Assembly: GCF_001522545.3 (NCBI RefSeq)
Contig: NC_031769.1
Coordinates: 149,621,198-149,685,197, forward strand
DNA from: Parus major
Taxonomy: Eukaryota > Chordata > Aves > Passeriformes > Paridae
Direction: 5' to 3'
DNA length: 64,000 nucleotides
A program made the translations under genes and the position numbers. The notes under the pieces are model-generated. The model was not told the DNA's origin. It ran no database searches and was given only the letters and a program-made list of their open reading frames with translations. Positions 45,816-57,995 of the stretch are shown here, one piece after another (within the stretch, counting starts at the first letter, position 1; the number at the start of each line of letters is the position of its first letter).

Positions 45816-46204
45816 TTCCTTCTGAAAGACATTCAGCTCCACGCTGCCATTCCCTTTCATCTCTCGACTGTGTCCATGAAAAGCCAGAGCTCCACACAGC
45901 ACTTGGCAGCTCCTGCAGGGCTCATGATCCCGCTTGAAGCCAGAGAAAGCCCTGAAATCCTGCCAAAACCTTCCAAAAAACACAGGAGATCCAGTAACAC
46001 CTCGAGGAGCTCAGAGCAGTGGGAGAGGAGAGCTCATTTCTCTGTCCCCGTTTCCTAAATCCTTACTATTGTTTGTAACCCAAATCATTCCTGCAGGAGA
46101 TAGAGAGCCTGGATACAAGCCCAGCTCCATGCGCCAAGCACAAAAAACAGGGAAAGAATTTGTGACTGGCTGTGCTCAAGGATTGGTGCAGCCAGATAAG
46201 GAGG

Positions 46205-46545
46205 GTAGGGATGGAACTGTCCTGGGAGAGCTGGGGGTGTCCAGCCTGGAGACAAGAAGAGAGAGAGACCTCAGAGCCCCTTCCAGTGCCTGAAGGGCCT
46301 CCAGGAGAGCTGGAGAGGGACTTTGCCTAAGGGATGGAGTGACAGGGAATCCCACTGCCAGAGGTCAAGGAAATATGGGATATTGGGAAGGAATTCTTGG
46401 CTGTGAGGGTGGGGAGGCTCTGGCACAGGTTGTCCTGAGGACCTGCAGCTATCTCATCCCTCAAAGTGTCCAAGGCCGGGTTGGACAGGGTTTGGAGCAA
46501 CCTGGGATAGTGGAAGGTGTCCCTGCCCATGGCAGAGGGGTGGGA
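46205..46545 (+). mobile_element. CR1 LINE 3' fragment
   Basis: GGAGAGCTGGGGGTGTCCAG, CCTTCCAGTGCCTGAAGGGC, GATATTGGGAAGGAATTCTT, GGAGCAACCTGGGATAGTGG. Confidence 0.93.
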
Positions 46546-46574
46546 CCCTCCATATGCCTTCCTGCCCAAATCAG

Positions 46575-46860
46575 TCTTTAAGCCTGTGCCAGGGCCTCAC
46601 CAGACTCACAGGGATGAACTTTTTCCCAGTATCCCATGTAACCCTGCCTTCCTTCCTCCACCACTGCCCTGTTCCAATGCTTGACAACCCTTCCCATGAA
46701 GAAATTCCCTGATATCCAATCTACACCTCCCTTGGCACAACTTCAGGTCATTTCCTCTCATCCTCCCCACTCCCTGACAGCCTAAATCCAAACCATCTCC
46801 TTGGTATCTCTCCAGCCCTGGGCCTGATCCCACCCACAGCAAGCCACGGGAGGATCCTCA
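46575..46860 (-). mobile_element. CR1 LINE fragments, inverted relative to the previous one
   Basis: AGCCTGTGCCAGGGCCTCAC and CCCAGTATCCCATGTAACCC, then an older-subfamily stretch: CAATGCTTGACAACCCTTCC, ATGAAGAAATTCCCTGATAT, CCCTTGGCACAACTTCAGGT. Confidence 0.85.
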
Positions 46861-46989
46861 GAAACAATTCCAACTTCTCCAGCAAAGTTTGCGCTATGAA
46901 AATGCCTCCCTGGAGTTGAGACAAAAGACCCTCTGGAGAAGACAATTTCCTAACATAAAGCTGTTTTCAAGGTAGGTCAAGTCACAGCC

Positions 46990-47730
46990 CAAACCCCCCT
47001 GCCAAGGTCCCGTTAAACCGCTTAGGCAGAGCCTGAGAATGGAAATGCTGACGGTCCCTAATACTCGGCTTTCCATCCCGCTGCTCTAATGCCGGCGGTG
47101 CACCAGTGATTACACCGGGAAGACCGGGAACTATTGTCCCGTTAATTAGATTCCTTTTACCCCCATTAGCTCAGGCGATTGGACAAAGTTCATTAGGGTT
47201 TAACTCTGATTAGCTGAAATGGAGCTTGCGGCATTCCAGGCAGGCGCTTAGTGGCTCCGTTTGGGAAACTCCAGGACCTGTGTCCACGTGGATTAATCCT
47301 TAATCCCTCCCAGACAGTGTCCTACCACCCTCAGTGATGGGCTAAAACCAGAGGGAAAGCGAGAGCAGCTCCTAGACCTTCCCCTGTCCTGGCACAGAAG
47401 TGATATTCCTCCCTCTGCTCATCTCTGTAAATCCCATTTCAGAGCTCTGGATGTGCTCCAAGCGCTGGAATATCCCAGGAAGGCTAATTGCCGAGGATCT
47501 TTCCAATGCTGTGTCCGTATCCCGACCCAAACGGCTCCAACTCTGAATATTTATCACAATAAGCAGTCAGACACAGAGCCAAATCCCACTGGAGGCTTTC
47601 CCTCCTGCCTGCTTTCCAAAAATACCTGGGATAATTGCTTTTTCCAAAGATATTTTCCTTTTAAATGCTCTTTTCCTCACGCAGGAAACAGCAATAATAC
47701 TATGAAAAGCCAGAACAGCTGATACATTTT
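46990..47730. promoter_or_regulatory. Candidate conserved non-coding element cluster
   Basis: CR1-free. It includes CCGTTAATTAGATTCCTTTT, CATTAGCTCAGGCGATTGGA, TTAACTCTGATTAGCTGAAA (46995-47225) and CpG-bearing sequence (GCCGGCGGTG, CACCGGGAAGACCGGG). A second stretch at 47450-47560 has TGAATATTTATCACAATAAG. Confidence 0.42.
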
Positions 47731-47936
47731 AATTAAAGCAAATATCTCAGACAAGGAGCAGGATTCCATGGAAAAACAGGAACTCAGTATGGAAGAGGTT
47801 AAAGAAGTTCAGCAGGGCTGCGCTAAAGGGAATTATCTGCTGGGAAAACACCAGCTACTGGCTGCTTCTGGAAAACCCCATGCCCACAGCTTGGACTAGG
47901 GATGGATTCACATCCACAGGTGATGCATTTTAAAAA

Positions 47937-47992
47937 CTAAATTTAAATTTGATTAATTAATTAAAATTTAAATTAAATTTAGCTACAAAGGC
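47937..47992. repeat. AT-only near-palindrome
   Basis: CTAAATTTAAATTTGATTAA, then TTAATTAAAATTTAAATTAA ending ATTTAG: an imperfect inverted repeat made almost wholly of A and T. Confidence 0.7.
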
Positions 47993-48314
47993 AGAGAAAA
48001 CAGTGCATAAATTATTTTTTTTCCCTGAAGAATTGGTTTTCTTGACATTATATTAAACTTAAGGAATAAATAAGAAATTCAGATGTTAACTCCAAGCTTA
48101 TTTCTCCAAATTTTAAGGAGGTGGTTGTATATCCAAGGATTTATCCTGTCTTGTGGTCTCCTTATTGTTTATAGGCTGATTCACAAAACAACTGGAGCAG
48201 CGTTGTCAGCTCTCATTCCTTGGCATGAATTCTCGGCATCCCTGTAATTCCATGATCCAGTAAATATTTATTAATATCAATGCTGTCTATGCCTCGATAA
48301 GCATATACATAACA

Positions 48315-49075
48315 TATATGGATTCATGGAATCATTTAGGTTGGAAAAGATATTCAAGGCCATCAAGTCCAACCTGTGACTGATCCCAAACCTGTCACCC
48401 AGAGCACTGAGTGCCACCTCCAGGCATTCCTTGGACACCTCCAGGGATAAGGACTCCACCACCTCCCTTGGCAGCCCATTCCAACCCTCTCCATGAAGAA
48501 ATTCCTCTTGATGTCCAACCTGAACCTCTCCTGGTGTAGTTTGAGGCCATTTCCTCTTGTCCTGTCCTTTGCTCCCTGGGAGCAGATTCCAACCCCTGCC
48601 TGGATCAACTTCCTCTCAGGGAGTTGTGGAGAGCCAAAGGTCCCCCCTGAGCCTCCTTTTTTCCAGGCTGAGCCCCCTCAGCTCCCTCAGCCACTCCTGG
48701 TGCCCCACATTTTTCCAAGCTCCATTCCCTGAATGCATTCCAGACCTTCAATGTCTGTCTTGTGAGGGACCCAAAATTCCAGCCAGGACTGGAGGTGTCC
48801 CAGCACTGCCAGAACAGGGGGATGGACTCTGCCCTGGGCCTGTGGACACAGCATGGCTGCTACAAGCCAGGTGCCAGTGGCTTCCTTGCCCACCTGGGCT
48901 CACATTTAGCCACTGCCACCAGCACCTCTGAGTCCCTTTCCGTCTCTCCAGCCCTTTATCCACAAGACTGGAGCATTCCATGAGGTTGTGATCCAAGTGC
49001 TGGATGCAGCACTTGGCTCTGTTGACCCTCACACCGTTGGACTCAGCCCATCCACCCAATTTCTATCCACATATG
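48315..49075 (-). mobile_element. CR1 LINE fragment, older subfamily (about 760 bp)
   Basis: Starts GATTCATGGAATCATTTAGG, passes GGTTGGAAAAGATATTCAAG, CCATGAAGAAATTCCTCTTG, GTTGTGGAGAGCCAAAGGTC, CCTCAGCCACTCCTGGTGCC and TTCCTTGCCCACCTGGGCTC, and ends near CACACCGTTGGACTCAGCCC. Confidence 0.94.
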
Positions 49076-49239
49076 AAATACATATTATATATATTTTATA
49101 AATGTAGATATGCATAATTAATAAATATGGATCTAAAAAAATTTGGATCTGCTTCCAAGAGAAAGAGGGAAAAAAAAAAAAGGTCCAACACTTCTGAGAG
49201 TGTCAGTCCATCAGATACTCACCAGGAAGACACTTAAAG

Positions 49240-49530
49240 GAACTCAGCTCTGACTCAGAATATATGGAATGGATAAAAATGATTCAAAGGCCCCCATCAA
49301 GGGGCTGGGGGTTGGTTCCTCGTCCTAATTGCATCGCCTACATTCCAAAGGATATCGCTCCATTATTAAAGGGTCGGGACCATTTTATGTGCTCACATCT
49401 CTTCAATTGGAATTTGGATCAATGGATGCATTACAAGCTTTGCCTTTAAGAGCCTAATAAACAACAAGATGGAAAGGGAAATTCGCTGGAAGATGACGCT
49501 TTTAAAAATCCATTTCCAGGGGAGAAAACG
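49240..49530. promoter_or_regulatory. Candidate conserved non-coding element
   Basis: Unique; CTCGTCCTAATTGCATCGCC, CGCTCCATTATTAAAGGGTC, GAGCCTAATAAACAACAAG. It retains CpGs in an otherwise CpG-poor neighbourhood and lies between two CR1 copies. Confidence 0.35.
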
Positions 49531-49609
49531 GGACGAGGTGAAGGGGGGGTGCAACTGAACCAAAAAGCTGGAATTAAAGTTGAAAAGGTCAGGATAAACC
49601 TGAGAAAAA

Positions 49610-50145
49610 AGGGAATTCTGCCCCTCTGTCCCACTCAGGTGAGACCCCACCTGCAGAGCTGCCTCCATCCCTGGGGCTAACATCAGGAGGATGTAGAGCT
49701 GCTGGAGCAAGCCCAAAGGAGGACAAGGAGATGTTCCAAGGGATGCATCCTCTCTAGTTTAGGGACAAGCTGGGAGACCTGGGAATGTCCAGCCTGAAGA
49801 AGGCTCCAGAGGTAACTCAGAGCCCCTTACGGTGCCTAAAGGGAATCCAGGAGAGCTGGAGACGGACTTGGGACAAGAGATGGAAACCAAGACAAGTGGA
49901 ACGGCCTCCCACTGCCAGAGGGCAGGGTTAGATGGGATATTGGGAAGAAATCCTTTCCTGTGAGGATGGTGAGACCCTGGCACAGGTTGCCAAGAGAAGG
50001 TGTAGCTGCCCCATCCCTGGAAGCGTTCAGGGGTGGGTTGGATGAAGTAACCTGGAATAGTGGAAAGTTGTCTCTGCCCATGGCTGGGGTTTGGAATGGG
50101 ATGATATTCCCTTCCAACCCAAACTATTCCATGATTTTATAATGT
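49610..50145 (+). mobile_element. CR1 LINE fragment with 3' end
   Basis: GGAATTCTGCCCCTCTGTCC, AGGTGAGACCCCACCTGCAG, GATGTAGAGCTGCTGGAGCA, GATATTGGGAAGAAATCCTT, ending CTATTCCATGATTTTATAA. Confidence 0.94.
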
Positions 50146-50174
50146 GGATGTTTCCTAGAGATAGGTAAGAAGCT

Positions 50175-50250
50175 ACATTTATAAAATAAATATAAATAAA
50201 TAAATTTATTGGCAAAGAAAATAAATTTATCAACAAATAAAATAAAAGTC
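50175..50250. repeat. TAAA-type simple repeat after a CR1 terminus
   Basis: ATAAAATAAATATAAATAAA, TAAATTTATTGGCAAAGAAA, ATAAATTTATCAACAAATAA. About 30 bp downstream of the CR1 3' end. Confidence 0.75.
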
Positions 50251-51589
50251 CTGGCAGCATTTGCACTTCCAAACAGCCCAGAGATGCTTTTAATCAGGGA
50301 AAATTTAAATTGTGGGGGAAAATTTGGGCAAGGGTTAGGTGATATAGGATTTTGATGGCTCCATCAAAACTTAGCATATTGTATTCAACATGTGCCCAAA
50401 GACCAAACAAATTAATTCTTGCTCTCTCATTAAGTCCAAATTAGTCCTTCCCACACCAGATTCATACAGAGCTGTCTCCCTCTGCTGACACCAGACCCAG
50501 AGCAATTCCCAAACACCTCACAAACATCTTCAGGCCAACCAAAAAAATAGGGAAAACTTCCTAAATGAACCCAAAACTTGACTCCAGTTCATAGTACTGA
50601 CCCGACCCTCCACATGGTGGGATGTAACTTCCAAGGTGACTTCCACAGTATCATCATCCCCCTCTTCCCATTTATCCATGGAGAGGTGGATGGAAAAGGA
50701 TTTTAATGATGCTCTAGTTTATCATTACTCATTATCATTACTGCTCTGGAACCTCTCTCACCAGCACCTCTAACTCATGTTCCCACTGAGGGTTTGGTCC
50801 TCATGAAGCTGCTCAACCTCCACCCCCACCCCAGCACTCCCAAATATCTCCATGTGGAGTATCTCCAATAGGTCCACAGAAAATCCGAAAATGCCACCTT
50901 CTGAACCAAAGCTGGATCTAATACCTGACTGGAGGGGAAAAAGGAACAACCAACCAGATGTGCTTCTGAATTTATAAACAGTCAACACCGGCACAAATGG
51001 ATAAAGCAATGGCTGGAAGAACTGGGAAGGTTTTTGGCATCCCACAGCACACAAAAGCTGGAGGAACACTTTTCCTGGGAAGCCTGAAGAGCAGGAGAAG
51101 TTGTAAAGTTCACCATTATATAGAGCATTGGGAAAAGAAGCCCTCACAGAGCTTTTCCTAAGTTGATTTCCCTGGTTTTCACAGATGGGAAATAAAGGCA
51201 AAGATTCCCCTGGGAAGAACAGCACAGATACCCAGAAGCAAGGGATCTGCTGAGGGTTCTCCAGGGGCTGGAAGCTGGCCACCTTACCCTGTGCCTTACA
51301 TAGATTTCCACCCACATCATTAGGAAATGTCTTTTCTCCCCTTATCCAACCCTAAATAATCATCCTAGAAATCCCTGTGACCAGAAGATCATAAAAAACC
51401 CCATATCCCTGGTTGAAACTCAGGAGAGAAGAAATAAAATCCATGACTTCAACATTCTGGATCCCTGTAATCAACACTAAGCCACTAAAACTGATTAGAC
51501 ACACTCTGTTGTCATGAAGATGGGACATGAGCTGGGACTGGTGTGAATTGTGGGGATTGCTCCTCTTCCTGTCCCCAGTGGAGCCAACC

Positions 51590-51960
51590 ACAATCCAACT
51601 GGACCCAAGATCGGCATCCCACTGACAGGGAGAGGGCAGAAAGCAGAGCCTGGAGAAGAAGACAGCGAGATGGCCGTAATTTATACTCTCCTGCCTCTAC
51701 TTTATGGCTTTCTTAATTCGGCTCCTGCTACTATTAATGTAGTTAATGTTGAGATTATATCTATTTTCTGGCGTCAGGCAGTGATTTATCCAAGCCATTT
51801 TTCCGGAGCCGGCTCCCACGCTGTTAAATCAAGCGACTGCCAATTAAGTGCTGACTGGGGAAGTGGATGCAATCTTAACAGAGATCTAACCACAAATTAA
51901 TCCGGGCGTTCCAGTTCGCGAGGCCAAAGCGCTGAACCGCACCAAGCTGAGAAAACAGAA
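51590..51960. promoter_or_regulatory. Candidate conserved non-coding element
   Basis: Highly enhancer-like composition: CTACTATTAATGTAGTTAAT, TTGAGATTATATCTATTTTC, GTTAAATCAAGCGACTGCCA, CAATTAAGTGCTGAC (an NKX2-like TTAAGTG beside a MAF half-site TGCTGAC at about 51840-51855), CCACAAATTAATCCGGGCGT and GTTCGCGAGG. No repeat and no coding frame. Confidence 0.45.
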
Positions 51961-52304
51961 AACAAAAACATCCCCCAAAACAATGGGAAAAAATAAAATC
52001 TACCACTAACTTAGAGAAGAAGGAAATCATCTTTCCTAGTGGGATGGTGATCATCAGTCAAGCTTTGGGGGGGTCTTTGCTTTCAGGGCTGTCCTGGGAT
52101 GAGGGGGCATCACCCAGTAATGAAAACCAGGCAGGAGGAGGAGCATGGATTGAGAATTCAAGGGGGAGTTTGGAAATATCTATTTGACAGACTAAAGGAG
52201 AGAATGGGAGCTCTTTGATCCACCAGCAACTCCGGGTATCCCAGAGTTCATATTGTCTCTAGGTTTGTAGGAGAGTCTAAACACCTGCCCAGAGTTAATT
52301 TTTG

Positions 52305-52480
52305 ATGGGAAATCATAAAATCCTGAAATGGTTTGGGTTGGAAGAGACCTTAAAAATCATCTCATTCCAAACCCTCTGCCACAGGCAGGGATACCTTCCA
52401 CTACACCAGGTTGCTCTAAGCTTCATCCAATCAGGCTCTGGACACTTCCAGGGATGGGGCAGCCACAGTTTCTCTGGACA
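52305..52480 (-). mobile_element. CR1 LINE 3' fragment
   Basis: ATGGTTTGGGTTGGAAGAGA, ATACCTTCCACTACACCAGG, CCAGGGATGGGGCAGCCACA. Confidence 0.92.
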
Positions 52481-52564
52481 GATCTCAAATTCCTCTGGAT
52501 GTCCTGGTACCTCAAGACAGGATGTACCATGATCAACAGCAACACCCAGAGGTTTTCAGGAGAG

Positions 52565-52640
52565 ATCATGGAATGTGAGGTTGGAAGGAGTCCCTTGAAG
52601 TCTGGCCCAACCCCCTGCTCAAGCAGGGCCATCCAGAACT
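52565..52640 (-). mobile_element. CR1 3' end remnant
   Basis: ATCATGGAATGTGAGGTTGG, AAGGAGTCCCTTGAAGTCTG, CCCCCTGCTCAAGCAGGGCC. Confidence 0.65.
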
Positions 52641-52714
52641 AGTTGCAAACAACCAGGTTGAGATGATGGCTTTAAACTGGCAGAAGGAAGGATTAGATGG
52701 GATATTGGAAAGGA

Positions 52715-52910
52715 ATTCTTCCCTGGGAGGATGGTGAGGCCCTGAAATGGAATCCCCAGAGAAGCTGTGGCTGCCCCATCTCTGGAAGTGTTCCGGGCCA
52801 GATTGGATAGAGCTTGGAGCAACCAGGTCCAGTGGAAGGCGACCTTGCCCATGGCAAGGAGTAGTACTTGATGGTCTTGAAAAGTCCCTTACCACCCAAA
52901 CCATTTTTTC
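52715..52910 (+). mobile_element. CR1 LINE 3' fragment
   Basis: GGAATTCTTCCCTGGGAGGA, GAGAAGCTGTGGCTGCCCCA, AGCTTGGAGCAACCAGGTCC, ending CCACCCAAACCATTTTTTC. Confidence 0.92.
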
Positions 52911-53719
52911 AAATACCTTAAGGGGGAAGATTTCACACCAAATCTCACACCAAAGCTTGAGAGGTTCTGGGGTTCCCCAATATCTTGGTGGGACTGGCTA
53001 GACTCCATCACCTTGGATGCATCTGGACACCAGCTCACATTTGCACATTCCTGTGCCAGGAAGGTACCAAAATGCCCATGGAGCATCTCCATGGATGTCA
53101 CCATCTGCAGGAGGACACAGCACGTCCATGTTCAGGAGGTTCCCCTTCGGCAGGTGACCACCAGAAACCACAGAAACTGCTTTAAACCTGTTGTCCTGCT
53201 TTCAGGAAGAGGCAAAACAGCTCTGCTCCTTTCCAGCCTGTGACTCGACCATTAGAAATCCTTCCCTGCATCCATGATTTGCCTTGGGAGCCATAAGGAA
53301 GAGCAATACACGACACTGAGAGTGATTATTAATAATGGTGAGGAGTCGTTGAGATAACAGCTCATGATAAGTGGGGAATGTTTTTATGATCCTTGAATAT
53401 TGAGCAGGATTTTTTAAAAAAATTAAAAATAAGACTAGGAGAAATCCAACCCATAGGTACAGGGCAGTATGGAAATTCTGAAGATCACAGTGTTCTGGCC
53501 ACTCCAATGGGCCGGGATTAAATCAATGGACAAGAATAAACAGGTAAAAGGCTGCAGTGTGTCCTGACAGGTGAAAAGGGCCCTTTGGGGAGGATGGGAG
53601 CAATTCCTGCCAGCTGTAGAAATCCAATCTGAGGGAAACACCATCTGGAGTTCCCATCATAAATACTCAATCAACAAGGACAAATGACTCTGCATCTCTA
53701 CTGCAATAAAAGGAACCTG

Positions 53720-53885
53720 TCCCTGAAGAAGAGAAGATTCCAGGAAGACCTCAGAGCCCCTTCCAGTGCCTAAAAGGGCTCCAGGAGAGCTGGAGAGGGA
53801 CTTTGGATAGCGGATGGAGTGACAGGACAAGAGGAATGGCTTCCCGCTGCTAGAGGGCAGGGACAGATGGGATATTGGGAAGTTC
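53720..53885 (+). mobile_element. CR1 LINE fragment
   Basis: ACCTCAGAGCCCCTTCCAGT, GGGCTCCAGGAGAGCTGGAG, GATGGGATATTGGGAAGTTC; truncated at both ends. Confidence 0.9.
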
Positions 53886-54059
53886 TCCTAGGTGGCAAAA
53901 TGGAAGCGACCACCTGGAATATCTCCAGCTTTCTGCTTTGTCTTGGGAGTTCCAAAGTGGTTCCCTGGCATATGAGACAACCCACACCACCAGAATGCAA
54001 TGATGGGATGATATTACAAACCTGAATATTTGGTCATGTGTGCTGGAACCTGGAAATTC

Positions 54060-54655
54060 CCCCATGTCCTGGGCTCATCCCACAGCTTGGAAAGCAGGTG
54101 AGAGAGGGATTCTGCCCCTCTGCCCCACACAAGTGAGGCCCCACCTGCAGAGCTGACTCCAGCTCTGGAGCCCGACATCAGAAGGACGTGGAGCTGATGG
54201 AGCAGCTCCAGAGAAGGCTACAGAGATGTTCCAAGGGCTGGACCCCCACTGCTCTAAAGCCAAGCTGGGAGAGCTGGGAATGTCCAGTCTGGAGAAGGGA
54301 AGAACCCAGGGAAACCTCAGAGCCACCTCCAGTGCCTGAAGAGGCTCCAGGAGAGCTGGAGAGGGACTCTGGACACAGGATGGAAAGCCAGGACAAGGGG
54401 GAATGGCTTCCCACTGTCAGAGGGCAAGGTTAGATGGGATACTGGGAAGCATTTCTTTCCCTGGGAGGGTGGCTGCACAGGTTTACCCAGAGAAGCTGTG
54501 GCTGCCCCATCCCTGGAAGTGCTCAAGGCCAAGTTGGACAGGGCTGGAAGCAACCTGGAATAGTGGAAGAGAATCCTCACCCATGGCAAGGGGTTGAACA
54601 AGATGAACTTAAAAGTCCCTTCTAACCCATATAATCTGGTGATTCCATGATTTTT
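54060..54655 (+). mobile_element. CR1 LINE fragment with 3' end
   Basis: CATCCCACAGCTTGGAAAGC, AGTGAGGCCCCACCTGCAGA, GATGTTCCAAGGGCTGGACC, GATGGGATACTGGGAAGCAT, GGAAGTGCTCAAGGCCAAGT, ending GGTGATTCCATGATTTTTC. Confidence 0.94.
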
Positions 54656-56339
54656 CAAAGCAACTAAAAATCCTAAAGTGGTTGAAGTGCACACAGGGAC
54701 TCCACGGGGATCTGGGGAAGCTGTTACCCAATTTGTGGCCGTCTCCCATGGAAGGTCTGCCCTGCCCCAAAACTCCCAGTGCTTTCCATGTGCCGCACAA
54801 TTATCCCAGCTTTACACTCAAATTAAGTCCTCAAATACCATCAGGAAATACTTTAAGCAGGACTTCAAAAAGTCCTTATTAATCTTAGCATTAAAGTAAT
54901 ACACATTCATCTTCAGCAATAGGTGAGCCAGCAACCTGATGAATACATTACCCTAAGGTTTTGCATTAAAAAGGATAAATTCCTTGAATTTAGCTGACAA
55001 AAACCCACTCACACAAAGGGATTCCAGGTCACCTTCACCGCGACGGTGTCGATCCTACTGCAACCAATTGGTGAGATTAGCTCTGAACCACTGGGGGAAA
55101 AGGGACTGATGAGTTTGAATTATGCTGGCAGACTAAAAACTATTGATTATTGTAAAGTTGGTTTACTACCACCCTTAAACCTGGCCTAAAAGTGGTATTT
55201 AAACCACTGCTTAATTATGTAAGTTGGCTCCCCAGCAGCAGAGTTTTCAGCTCTTCCTTTTCTAATTTGAAGCCTCATCCAGGTTCCTTCTGGTCACATC
55301 ATTAGTTATTTTTGGGGAAATCCACCACAGGTTAAGTGCTGCACAAAGCATAACGTGAAGAACGTCTTGGCCCCAAGATCCAGCATCATAACTCACCCTT
55401 GGAACCAGGTCCTTGGCCAAATCTTCTGCTCCACTGACAATGTGCTTTAAATCACATTTTAACATTGATCCAATTAATGCAGCTCCTCCTAAACCAATCA
55501 AATTCTGAGTGTCCTCCTGAGCACTGCATATTCTTGGTTGGGTTTAAAAATGGTGAAAAGGTTCAGGTCAATCCCAGCTTTCCTCTCTTTTCATCTTGAT
55601 GGCACCTTAAACCACTTGAAGGTGGTTCCTCCCCCAATAATTAACCCCCAAAAGTGACAATTCTCAACTGTGGGGATGCTCCCCTAGGTATGATTTGTTT
55701 TATTTCTTTCAAATCCCATCAGAATATCCAGGATCTGTCCATGACCCGCTCTCCATGTCCTCAGGACAAATGGGTTGGAGAAGGAGCTTGTCCTGATTTT
55801 CATGATCTTGATCTCATGTCCTTCTAGTGAGGTGATGCCAGGGGGAGCATGGGCTCAACAGTAGACAGTGGGGATGAAAAGGTCCAACAAGGGGAAAGAA
55901 AAACTCCTGAAATGGGCTCATCTACAGATGGGCAACACTCCAAGCCCACAGTCCAACCACCATGAGCTCTGGTGGCACCAACGACATTTTCCCAAAGCTT
56001 ATTTAACCCCATCCCTACACAGATGAGCTCCAACATCTCCTCACAATGTTGAAGCAACACTTTGTGAGTTGTCCGAGCTGGTTCTATGGGAAGTTTTGCC
56101 ATGGGAATGTCCATTGTAGCTGACCCCAAGTGAACACAGCTAACAAAACCCTTCCACCACTGGGATTACACCCATCTCCCTCTTCCTAGACCTCTGATCC
56201 TTCTTTTCACGACTCATGTAAACAGATCCTTGGAGCTCAAGCTACATCCAAAGACCCACTGGTAGGAGAAGATGCTTTGAGCAGGATGACCCAGCTCCAT
56301 TTATCCCAGCTGTCGTTCCACAGCTGAAAAACCAGAGGA

Positions 56340-56950
56340 AGAGACCTCAATGTCTCAAAATGAAAAAAAATTCCGACATACAAAATCCTTTGAAAGCGGC
56401 TCCAAATTAAGAGCTCCATCGAGGCTGTCAAGCCCCTGTGAGCTGAGTCTACAGCACCTTCCCTGGGAAGAGGGAGCTCGGCCCATTTATTTGGATGATG
56501 AAAGCAAAGGGATCTAAAAATTGCACTCCTTCGTTAATGAGCAGCCGAAGGGATCCGTAAGCATAATTCCAGAGGCTGGTAATATTTTATATAATCGGCA
56601 AGTGGTTTAAATTGAAAAGCCCCAACTGAATCAATATTTACTGCATTGAAACGAAATGAATAGTAATAAGTCACTAAGCTCCCTGTCCTGTTTCATAAAA
56701 TAAAAAATTATAAAAATGAGCACAGGCGCGGAGCGACCATCGCATCAACTTTTACGGCACTCAGGGAGTCGTAACCAACTGTTCTCATCAAATCCAAATT
56801 GTAAAAAACCTGCCCAAGGAAGCCTCACTTCAGCAGTGCCAACGGGGAAAAAAAAGAGGGGAAAAACAGGAGGCGAGAGTTTCACCAACGCAGGCAAAAA
56901 GGCTCCCAAAGCTGCGCTCCCCGGGCAGGCAGAGCATTCTTGATGCTCTA
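56340..56950. promoter_or_regulatory. Candidate conserved non-coding element cluster
   Basis: Unique, CR1-free, with many AT cores (CTTCGTTAATGAGCAGCCGA, GTAATATTTTATATAATCGG, GTTTAAATTGAAAAGCC, AATCAATATTTACTGCATTG) and CpGs (GCACAGGCGCGGAGCGACC, GGCGAGAG). No splice-consistent exon. Confidence 0.43.
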
Positions 56951-57279
56951 CTAAGTACTTCCTACAGGATTTCACACAGAGGATTTGCCAAGATGCCCTT
57001 CCAGATGGAGCCCAGCCTCCAGAGGATTTTGCCACAGCTCTGGATGTGGGCAGTGCAACCCCTGCCCTCCCTCACATTTGCAAGTTGGTTGGTGTCACCT
57101 GTGCACAGGTGGGAATAATGCAGATCCATGAGGAGCTGCCCACCCTGGGACTGGAAAGTAGGTCCAGGCTAAGATTGATCCTGCCTAATTCCCTGTCCAT
57201 CCACAAACCCATGGATGACAAAGGATTATTGTCAGGGATTACAAACAGGGCCAGCACATCCAGTCAGTCTTGCTGGATT

Positions 57280-57455
57280 GAAACAGATTGCCCAGAGAGG
57301 GTGTGGACTTCCCCATCCTTGCAGGTGTCCAAGGCCAGGTTGGACAGGGCTTGGAGCAACCTGTGGAAGGTGTCCCTGCCCTTGGCAAGGGGTGAAACGG
57401 GATGATCTTAAAGGTCTCTTCCAACCCAAATCATTCCATGATTCCATGATTTTAA
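57280..57455 (+). mobile_element. CR1 LINE 3' fragment
   Basis: GGATTGAAACAGATTGCCCA, CCAAGGCCAGGTTGGACAGG, ending ATCATTCCATGATTCCATGA. Confidence 0.93.
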
Positions 57456-57544
57456 TCCTACATCTTCACATGTTTTACAAGGAAGTCCTTTTTTCCTCCT
57501 CCTTATTCATCTGCATTTTATTCTTAAAAATACAGAGTTCAGAA

Positions 57545-57995
57545 AAACAGAAATTGAAAATCTGGAGCATGTCCAGAGAAGGGAATGGAGCTGGGGAAGG
57601 GTCTGGGGCACCAGGAGTGGCTAAGGCAGCTGGGGAGGCTCAGCCTGGAGAAAAGGAAGATCCAGGGGAACCTCCTGGCTCTCCACAGCTCCCTGACAGG
57701 AGGGTGCAGCCAGGTGGGGCTCAGGATCTGTTCCCAGCGAACAAGGGACAGGACAAGAGGAAACAGCCTCAAGCTGTGCTAGGAGAGGTTCAGGATAGAC
57801 ATCTGGACAAATTTTTTCACGGAAAGGGTTATCAAGCCAGCAGCCGAGAGCAGGGGTGGAATCACCTTACCTGGAGGGATTTCAAAGCCATGTGGATGTG
57901 GCACTTGCGCACTTGGTTTAGTGATGACTTTGGCAGTGCTGAAGAAATGGTTTGACTCAATGAGGGCTTACCCAACCTCAATGATTCCATGAATG
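57545..57995 (+). mobile_element. CR1 LINE fragment, older subfamily
   Basis: GGAGCATGTCCAGAGAAGGG, GGCACCAGGAGTGGCTAAGG, CTCCACAGCTCCCTGACAGG, GGACAGGACAAGAGGAAACA, ending TCAATGATTCCATGAATG. Confidence 0.88.

Noticed and set aside
50770..51315. 181-codon minus-strand open frame
   Set aside because: No family resemblance, no conserved motifs, and no neighbouring splice sites consistent with ZC3H3 phase.
57215..57955. 246-codon plus-strand open frame
   Set aside because: Covers two CR1 3' UTR fragments; the 3' UTR of CR1 is non-coding.
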